Part shown: positions 6,667-10,395 of the stretch, in pieces
How positions within the stretch are numbered: the stretch's first letter is position 1
Layout: each line of letters opens with the position of its first letter
Source of the DNA: an uncultured Clostridiaceae bacterium
GTDB taxonomy: Bacteria > Bacillota > Clostridia > Lachnospirales > Lachnospiraceae
Length of the DNA stretch: 10,395 nucleotides
Assembly (NCBI GenBank): GCA_949841235.1
Contig: CATKZA010000024.1
Span: 1 to 10,395 of the forward strand
Direction of reading: 5' to 3'
Notes under the pieces: model-generated
Told to the model about the DNA's origin: nothing
The model's input: only the letters and a program-made list of their open reading frames with translations
Database searches by the model: none
Made by a program: the position numbers and the translations under genes

Positions 6667-6813
6667 ATGGAAGGAATTATTTTATCGTTATATTCAGATA
6701 AGGAGATGGAGAGAGTTAATGTGCGTCGAGATTTTAAATTTTTGTCATGGTCTCCCTACTTGATATTTGGAGCAGAAAACAAATTCAGCGCATTAAAATG
6801 TATCCTGAATTAA
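6667..6813 (+). CDS. Small ORF of 48 codons with a strong ribosome binding site
   Basis: ATG 6667 lies four bases after a perfect AGGAGG (6657-6662). The 48-residue product begins MEGIILSLYSDKEMERV and ends SALKCILN at TAA 6811-6813. I do not recognise it; there is no signal peptide or clear membrane helix. Past the stop, the same frame stays open (GTG 6814, then SLEPIPNDLLSCYNFIRG) straight into the oxidoreductase start at 6907. The whole 6667-6906 stretch could therefore be one decayed reading frame cut by a single TAA. It is AT-rich (18 of 60 bases G or C in 6661-6720). It lies between the terminator and the next promoter, so its own transcription is unclear. It may be a short leader peptide, a genuine small protein or a gene remnant. 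Confidence 0.35.
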   Translation: MEGIILSLYSDKEMERVNVRRDFKFLSWSPYLIFGAENKFSALKCILN

Positions 6814-6852
6814 GTGAAATCTTTAGAGCCTATTCCAAATGATTTGCTATCA

Positions 6853-6861
6853 TGCTATAAT
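6853..6861 (+). promoter_or_regulatory. Extended -10 promoter for the oxidoreductase operon
   Basis: TGCTATAAT at 6853-6861 is a perfect TATAAT (6856-6861) with the upstream TGN extension that allows strong promoters to work with a poor -35 box. At a 17-base spacing the -35 position (6833-6838) is TTCCAA, only three of six matches. Transcription would begin near 6868, giving a leader of about 39 bases before ATG 6907. It lies downstream of the intrinsic terminator, which fits a new transcription unit. Confidence 0.6.
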
Positions 6862-6906
6862 TTTATTCGTGGCGCAAATACGGCAAAGCGAATTAGGAGG
6901 TACGGC

Positions 6907-8088
6907 ATGAATCAGAAGGGCGAGATCTGCATCGGCATGGCGGGGGCGGGCCGGGCGACGCAGCTGCATATCCATGCGCTGCAGCGTTATACGGGGGTGC
7001 CAGTCTGCCTTAAGCGCATTATTGCCAGAAGGCGGGAGCAGGTGGAGGAGGCAAAGGCCGGATATGGCTTTCAGGAGGCCTCTCTGCGGTTTGAAGATTT
7101 GCTGGAGGATGATGAGATTGACGTGATTGATATCTGCACGCCGCCCTATGCCCATGAGGAGATGATCATCAGGGGCATGCGCGCCGGGAAGCATGTGATT
7201 TGCGAGAAGCCTCTGTGCGGCTATTTTGGCAGATCAGGAGATCAGGAGCCTATTGGCTTCCATGTATCGAAGAAAGTGATGTATAAAGAGGTTCTGCGGC
7301 AGCTGGACGTGCTGAAAAATGAGATAGAAGCCACGGACAGGAAGTTTATGTATGCGGAGAATTTCGTGTATGCCCCGGCAGTGAATAAGGCGGCGGAGAT
7401 CATTCGGAAGAAGGGGAGCCGCATTTTATATGCGAAGGGGGAGGAGAGCCTGAAAGGTTCCAGTTCCCCGGTGGCGGGAGAGTGGAGCAAGACGGGAGGC
7501 GGCACGTTCATTCGGACGGGAGCCCATCCCCTGGCGGCCATCCTCTGGCTGAAGCAGGTGGAGGCGGAGGCTCAGGGGCGGGATATCACGGTGCGGAGCG
7601 TGTTTGCGGATATGGCGCAGATTACGCCGGGGCTAACGGAATACGAGCATCGGCATATTGCCGCCAGGCCAAATGACGTGGAGGATTTTGGCATCGTGAT
7701 CCTAACCTTTTCCGATGGGAGCAAGGCTTCCGTTACGGCTACGGATACATTGCTTGGGGGGAGCAAGAACAGTCTGGAGCTGTATTGCAATGATGCGGCG
7801 ATCAACTGTAATATTACCATGTCCAATCTGATGAGCACCTATTTTCTGGATGAAGACAGACTGGAGGATGTATATCTTTCTGAGATGCTGCCTTCCAAGA
7901 CGGGATGGAACTATCCCTTTCTGGAGGACGAGATCATCCGGGGTTATACGGATGAGATGCGGGACTTTATGGAGGCCATCTACTTTGGCCGGGAGCCAAA
8001 GTCTGGATTTCGGCTGGCCTATGACACGGTGAGGCTGACCTATGCCGCCTACCAGTCAGCGGAATCGGGCGTTGCGGTAAAATGGTAG
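6907..8088 (+). CDS. Gfo/Idh/MocA family oxidoreductase
   Basis: This is predicted to be an NAD(P)-dependent sugar or sugar-acid dehydrogenase of 393 residues, acting in the cytoplasm. The N-terminal Rossmann fold has the dinucleotide motif IGMAGAGRATQ (residues 9-19), then VIDICTPPYAHEEM and the family signature CEKPLCG (residues 99-105), with the EKP lysine at 101. The C-terminal alpha/beta domain starts after about residue 120 and holds GGGTFIRTGAHPL, with His207 at the place of the usual catalytic histidine. The common family pattern DxGxHxxD is changed here: the first acidic position is Arg203 and the last is not acidic. The start at 6907 is set by AGGAGG (6895-6900) six bases upstream; the frame is open back to 6814 but that part is not Rossmann-like. 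The gene overlaps the next small frame by 7 bases. Related oxidoreductases are common in clostridial nonulosonate and flagellar-glycan clusters; the substrate is not determinable here. Confidence 0.88.
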   Translation: MNQKGEICIGMAGAGRATQLHIHALQRYTGVPVCLKRIIARRREQVEEAKAGYGFQEASLRFEDLLEDDEIDVIDICTPPYAHEEMIIRGMRAGKHVICEKPLCGYFGRSGDQEPIGFHVSKKVMYKEVLRQLDVLKNEIEATDRKFMYAENFVYAPAVNKAAEIIRKKGSRILYAKGEESLKGSSSPVAGEWSKTGGGTFIRTGAHPLAAILWLKQVEAEAQGRDITVRSVFADMAQITPGLTEYEHRHIAARPNDVEDFGIVILTFSDGSKASVTATDTLLGGSKNSLELYCNDAAINCNITMSNLMSTYFLDEDRLEDVYLSEMLPSKTGWNYPFLEDEIIRGYTDEMRDFMEAIYFGREPKSGFRLAYDTVRLTYAAYQSAESGVAVKW

Positions 8089-8264
8089 AAGCTATCAGGC
8101 ATTTCAGTGCTGAAAGCGTGAATGCATTAAAAATCCATATTGGTTACTATGAGCGGCGAAACCGAGAATTGTACGATATTGATAATTGCATATTTGATGA
8201 AAAGAAGTTATACTGATACAGTGTGGAGTTTTTGGATCGGATGTTGGAAGGAGAATGGGGATGA
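8082..8264 (+). pseudogene. Small operon ORF (60 codons) interrupted by an in-frame TGA
   Basis: ATG 8082 overlaps the oxidoreductase stop (ATGGTAG, 8082-8088). The frame runs 44 codons, MVEAIRHFSAESVNAL through FDEKKLY, to TGA 8214-8216. It then continues YSVEFLDRMLEGEWG to a second TGA at 8262-8264. That final stop overlaps the start of the next gene as ATGA (8261-8264), the usual sign of a coupled operon gene. Both ends therefore fit a 60-codon gene with codon 45 converted to TGA. The product is hydrophilic, without membrane segments, and I do not recognise it. The 44-codon version could still be made. The region is AT-rich (17 of 60 bases G or C in 8161-8220), unlike both neighbours. The alternative is that this is non-coding spacer and the overlaps are chance. 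Confidence 0.4.
8186..8214 (+). promoter_or_regulatory. Weak candidate internal promoter before the metallophosphoesterase
   Basis: TTGCAT (8186-8191), a 17-base spacer and TATACT (8209-8214, five of six matches) are correctly spaced, and would start transcription near 8221, about 40 bases before ATG 8261. The -35 box is poor and the surrounding DNA is AT-rich, so a chance match is likely. If real, it would let the last genes be expressed apart from the oxidoreductase. Confidence 0.25.
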
Positions 8265-8989
8265 AGGTGCTTGTGCTGTCGGATATTCATGGGAATCTGG
8301 CCGCCCTCGAGGCGGTGATGGATCTGGCGGAGAATTGCAGGGACATTGCCGGCTGCATCTTGCTGGGGGATTTGATTGACTATGGCATGCATTCCAATGA
8401 GGTGATTTCGCTGATAGGTCAGTTTCCCTTTCCGATTTTGTGCAATATATGGGGAAACCATGAGCGGGCGATCTGCCTTGGGGATTTTGGGCGGTTTTCT
8501 TCCCAGCGGGGAAGGGACAGCGCAAGGAATACCGGGGCCCGCTTAAAGGAAGCAACTTGGAAATACATACGGGAAAATATGGTCAGGGAGGGGTTTCTTC
8601 GTTTCGATGCGGCAGGAAAGAAATGCCTGGCGGTGCATGGCAGTTTGGAGGATTGCTACTGGAAGAGCATAGATAATACGGCAGAGCTATCCTTGTATCG
8701 GGAGTATGATTATGTTTTTTCCGGCCATTCCCACATTCCTCATTTTGTGGAAAAGTTTTTTGTGGCTGAGGATGAGAGGCACAGAAATCAAAAGAAGACT
8801 GTATTTATCAATCCGGGCTCTGTAGGGCAGCCCAGGAATCATAATCCCAATGCCCAGTTTGCCGTGCTGGATTTTGAGTCGGGAGCGGTAACATTCCAAA
8901 ATGCGGAGTATGATATCGAAAGAGAACAGGCCGCCTTCGATGGAGAGACGGATTTGTTTTATAGAGACCGACTGGAATATGGAATTTAG
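8261..8989 (+). CDS. Calcineurin-like metallophosphoesterase (YfcE/MJ0936 type)
   Basis: This is a predicted two-metal phosphoesterase of 242 residues. All the usual metal-ligand motifs are present in order: DIHGN near residue 8 (DxH), GDLIDYG (GDxxD), GNHE, a histidine in VHGS, and GHSHIPH (GHxH). The C-terminal part contains VFINPGSVGQPRNHN, a signature of the small YfcE-like phosphodiesterase group. There is no signal peptide, so it acts in the cytoplasm. ATG 8261 is chosen because AAGGAG (8248-8253) lies seven bases upstream; ATG 8255, two codons earlier, is too close to it. The start overlaps the preceding small frame as ATGA. It could remove phosphate from a sugar-phosphate intermediate in the second module, but this family also includes general phosphodiesterases, so the substrate is open. 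Confidence 0.9.
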   Translation: MKVLVLSDIHGNLAALEAVMDLAENCRDIAGCILLGDLIDYGMHSNEVISLIGQFPFPILCNIWGNHERAICLGDFGRFSSQRGRDSARNTGARLKEATWKYIRENMVREGFLRFDAAGKKCLAVHGSLEDCYWKSIDNTAELSLYREYDYVFSGHSHIPHFVEKFFVAEDERHRNQKKTVFINPGSVGQPRNHNPNAQFAVLDFESGAVTFQNAEYDIEREQAAFDGETDLFYRDRLEYGI

Positions 8990-9021
8990 CGGATGGAGAA
9001 GTGCATAAAGGAGATGAAGGA

Positions 9022-9780
9022 TTGAGAGCATTGCTAATAACGGTGGCAGGTCTTTCCAGCCGATTCAGCAAATCATTGGGCAGAAAGTGCCTGAAGTGCA
9101 TTTATTATGAAAATAACCCGGAGGAATCCCTCTTGTACCGCATGATATGCCAGGATAAGAATTTTGACAGGTATATTATTGTGGGGGGATTTCTGTTTGA
9201 GGAATTGGAAGAATATATTCATTGCTATCTGAGTGATGTTGAGGACAGGATTGTTCTGGTGGAAAATGAGGCATATCAGGAGTATGGTTCCGGGTACAGC
9301 CTGTATCTGGGCTTGCGGCAGGCGGTGGATCTGGGATGTGATGAACTTGTTTTTGCAGAGGGGGATCTCTACGTGGATCACGCCGGCTTCGCAAAGATTT
9401 GTGATGCGGGGAATAATGTGATCACGATGAACAGGGAATCCATTGAGGCGAATAAGGCGGTTGCTTTTTATTATGATGGAAATCAGGGGATTCATTATAT
9501 TTATGATACCAGGCACAATGTGCTGGAAATCGGGGAACCCTTTCTGGGAATCTACAATTCGGGACAGATATGGAAGTTTCATGATAGAGAGCGGATTGGT
9601 ACGGTATTTCATTCCATCAGGGAACAGGAGTGGCGCGGAACCAATCTTGTCTTTATTCAGAAATATTTTGAAGGCCTGGAGAGACGCAGTTACCAAGCCG
9701 TGATGCTGGACGTATGGATTAACTGCAATACCGTGGATGATTTTAGGAAGATAGCTGATATTGGCAGAACTGCTGTCTGA
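9022..9780 (+). CDS. LicC-like nucleotidyltransferase (NTP-transferase fold)
   Basis: This is predicted to couple a nucleotide triphosphate to a sugar phosphate or other phosphorylated headgroup. The 252-residue protein opens with MRALLITVAGLSSRFSKSLG, a variant of the family's glycine-rich nucleotide-binding loop, with Lys-Cys-Leu where PKxL is usual. VENEAYQEYGSGYSLYLGL resembles the corresponding segment of LicC-type phosphocholine cytidylyltransferases, and VFAEGDLYVD carries the metal-binding aspartate. MLDVWINCNTVDDFRKI near the C-terminus is a normal ending for the fold. The start is a TTG at 9022, eight bases after AAAGGAG (9007-9013). GTG 9001 is in frame but has only a GGAG two bases away and would add a sequence before the first beta strand. 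It is 32 bases after the phosphoesterase and 9 before the acetyltransferase gene. CTP is the favoured nucleotide by resemblance; the second substrate is unknown. Confidence 0.8.
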   Translation: MRALLITVAGLSSRFSKSLGRKCLKCIYYENNPEESLLYRMICQDKNFDRYIIVGGFLFEELEEYIHCYLSDVEDRIVLVENEAYQEYGSGYSLYLGLRQAVDLGCDELVFAEGDLYVDHAGFAKICDAGNNVITMNRESIEANKAVAFYYDGNQGIHYIYDTRHNVLEIGEPFLGIYNSGQIWKFHDRERIGTVFHSIREQEWRGTNLVFIQKYFEGLERRSYQAVMLDVWINCNTVDDFRKIADIGRTAV

Positions 9781-9789
9781 GGAGAGAGA

Positions 9790-10242
9790 ATGGAAGGATT
9801 GAGATTGCGGAGAGTGTCGGAGGCTGATTGCGATTTATTGCTCGCTTGGGCAAATGACAGGGACACGAGGAAGAATTCTTTTCGAACGGAAAAGATTGGA
9901 TACGAGGAGCATGCGGCATGGTTTCAGGGAAAGATGCAGGAAGGCTCCTGCCAGATGTTTATCCTGCTATGCGATGGGAAAGAGGCGGGGCAGATTCGCT
10001 TGGATTGGCAGGATGGGGAAGACGTGGCCGCAATCAGCTATGTCATTGCCCCGGAATACCGGGGGATGGGATTGGGCAGCGAGATTCTCAGACTGGTAGA
10101 ACCCTTCGCTTGCGGGAAAGTGCTCCAGGGTTGCGTGAGGCGGGAAAATACTGCGTCAGTAAAATGCTTTCAGAAGAATGGATATGCTTTGGCAGAGAGG
10201 GAGCACTGGCTGGAATATCGTAAGAGAATACCGATGAAGTAA
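9790..10242 (+). CDS. GNAT family N-acetyltransferase (RimJ/RimL-like, PseH-type candidate)
   Basis: This 150-residue enzyme is predicted to transfer an acetyl group from acetyl-CoA to an amine, in this context plausibly an amino sugar. It begins LRLRRVSEADCDLLLAWAND, the typical first strand and helix of the RimJ/RimL branch. The acetyl-CoA binding motif A is YVIAPEYRGMGLGSEIL, with R91-G-M-G-L-G96 as the pyrophosphate loop. ENTASVKCFQKNGYALAERE is the conserved C-terminal part. GGAG (9781-9784) lies five bases before ATG 9790, and the gene follows the nucleotidyltransferase by only 9 bases. Small GNAT enzymes like this act in pseudaminic and legionaminic acid pathways, which agrees with the start of a probable CMP-nonulosonate synthetase gene downstream. 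That specific role is inferred from position, not from residues. Confidence 0.85.
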   Translation: MEGLRLRRVSEADCDLLLAWANDRDTRKNSFRTEKIGYEEHAAWFQGKMQEGSCQMFILLCDGKEAGQIRLDWQDGEDVAAISYVIAPEYRGMGLGSEILRLVEPFACGKVLQGCVRRENTASVKCFQKNGYALAEREHWLEYRKRIPMK

Positions 10243-10250
10243 TATTGGGG

Positions 10251-10300
10251 CAGTATACCGGGGGTGGAACATTTCTCGTTTTATGCCGATACATATACTG
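10251..10300 (+). repeat. Short inverted repeat in the gap before the last gene
   Basis: CAGTATA (10251-10257) and TATACTG (10294-10300) are perfect inverted copies separated by 36 bases, in the 113-base gap after the acetyltransferase gene. No T tract follows, so it is not a terminator. Seven matching bases at this distance could be chance; an operator or RNA fold is possible. I see nothing else of note in 10243-10355. Confidence 0.25.
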
Positions 10301-10355
10301 GCTATTCATTGCAGCAATATGATTTGTGGCATGACATAAGGAATGGGGGTAAGGT

Positions 10356-10395
10356 ATGGGATTACAAAGTAAGAGCATAGCAATCATCACTGCCC
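10356..10395 (+). CDS. Start of a probable CMP-nonulosonate (sialic/legionaminic/pseudaminic) synthetase
   Basis: Only 13 codons are inside the window: MGLQSKSIAIITA. The IAIITA strand right after a short N-terminus is how NeuA/PseF/LegF-type cytidylyltransferases begin, usually followed by RGGSKRIPRKN, which would fall just beyond the window. An in-frame TAA at 10350-10352 means translation cannot start earlier than 10353. GGGGG (10345-10349) six bases upstream of ATG 10356 is an adequate ribosome binding site. Other Rossmann-type proteins begin in a similar way, so the call depends on the bases that follow. The gap of 113 bases from the previous gene is longer than others in this operon. 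Confidence 0.5.
   Translation, partial: MGLQSKSIAIITA

Noticed and set aside
9073..9696. 207-codon open frame on the - strand opposite the nucleotidyltransferase
   Set aside because: Shadow of a recognisable gene; the translation is isoleucine- and proline-rich with no motif.
10294..10323. TATACT and TATGAT as -10 boxes before the last gene
   Set aside because: No acceptable -35 box at 16-18 bases upstream of either, and no TGN extension.
1..10395. Search for CRISPR arrays, tRNA or rRNA genes, and transposase genes
   Set aside because: No regularly spaced repeats, no cloverleaf or rRNA-like segments, and no transposase or integrase reading frame were seen on either strand.

Overview
This window looks like part of a surface-glycan or flagellin-glycan biosynthesis locus from a low-to-mid GC Gram-positive bacterium, most likely a clostridium of the Lachnospiraceae type. 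The reasons are strong AGGAGG-like ribosome binding sites on many genes, one TTG start, tightly packed genes all on the + strand, and the gene mix (CDP-glucose dehydratase, WecE-type aminotransferase, ATP-grasp ligase, FkbM methyltransferase, Gfo/Idh/MocA oxidoreductase, nucleotidyltransferase, GNAT and the start of a probable CMP-nonulosonate synthetase). The taxonomic call is inference; no rRNA or taxon-specific marker is present.

Region 1 (1-580) is the 3' half of a CDP-glucose 4,6-dehydratase gene (rfbG). Region 2 (581-791) is a very AT-rich gap. It carries a hairpin, a possible insertion-sequence end and a near-consensus sigma-A promoter. Region 3 (792-6146) is an operon-like run: a GT-B glycosyltransferase, a WecE/RffA-like sugar 4-aminotransferase, an ATP-grasp ligase and a two-domain FkbM methyltransferase. 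Region 4 (6147-6906) is an AT-rich patch with a small unrecognised ORF that may be frameshifted, a good intrinsic terminator, a second small ORF with a strong ribosome binding site and an in-frame stop, and an extended -10 promoter. Region 5 (6907-10242) is a second operon-like run: Gfo/Idh/MocA oxidoreductase, a tiny ORF cut by an in-frame TGA, a calcineurin-like metallophosphoesterase, a LicC-like nucleotidyltransferase and a GNAT acetyltransferase. The window ends 13 codons into a gene whose start resembles CMP-sialic/legionaminic/pseudaminic acid synthetases.

How the genes may work together (inference): RfbG and WecE are the familiar makers of a 4-keto-6-deoxy sugar nucleotide and its 4-amino derivative. 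The ATP-grasp ligase and FkbM protein would decorate an amine, carboxylate or hydroxyl of the sugar, and the glycosyltransferase would attach it. The second operon looks like a separate sugar-activation module leading toward a nucleotide-activated acidic sugar. The two modules are separated by a terminator and a promoter.

The less ordinary signals lie at the AT-rich module junctions. There, three small reading frames are each interrupted by a single lesion (a likely one-base slip in a T run, an in-frame TAA and an in-frame TGA), which suggests mosaic assembly of the locus and decay of small genes. The pairing of a WecE aminotransferase with an ATP-grasp ligase instead of an adjacent acetyltransferase is the best candidate here for unusual chemistry.
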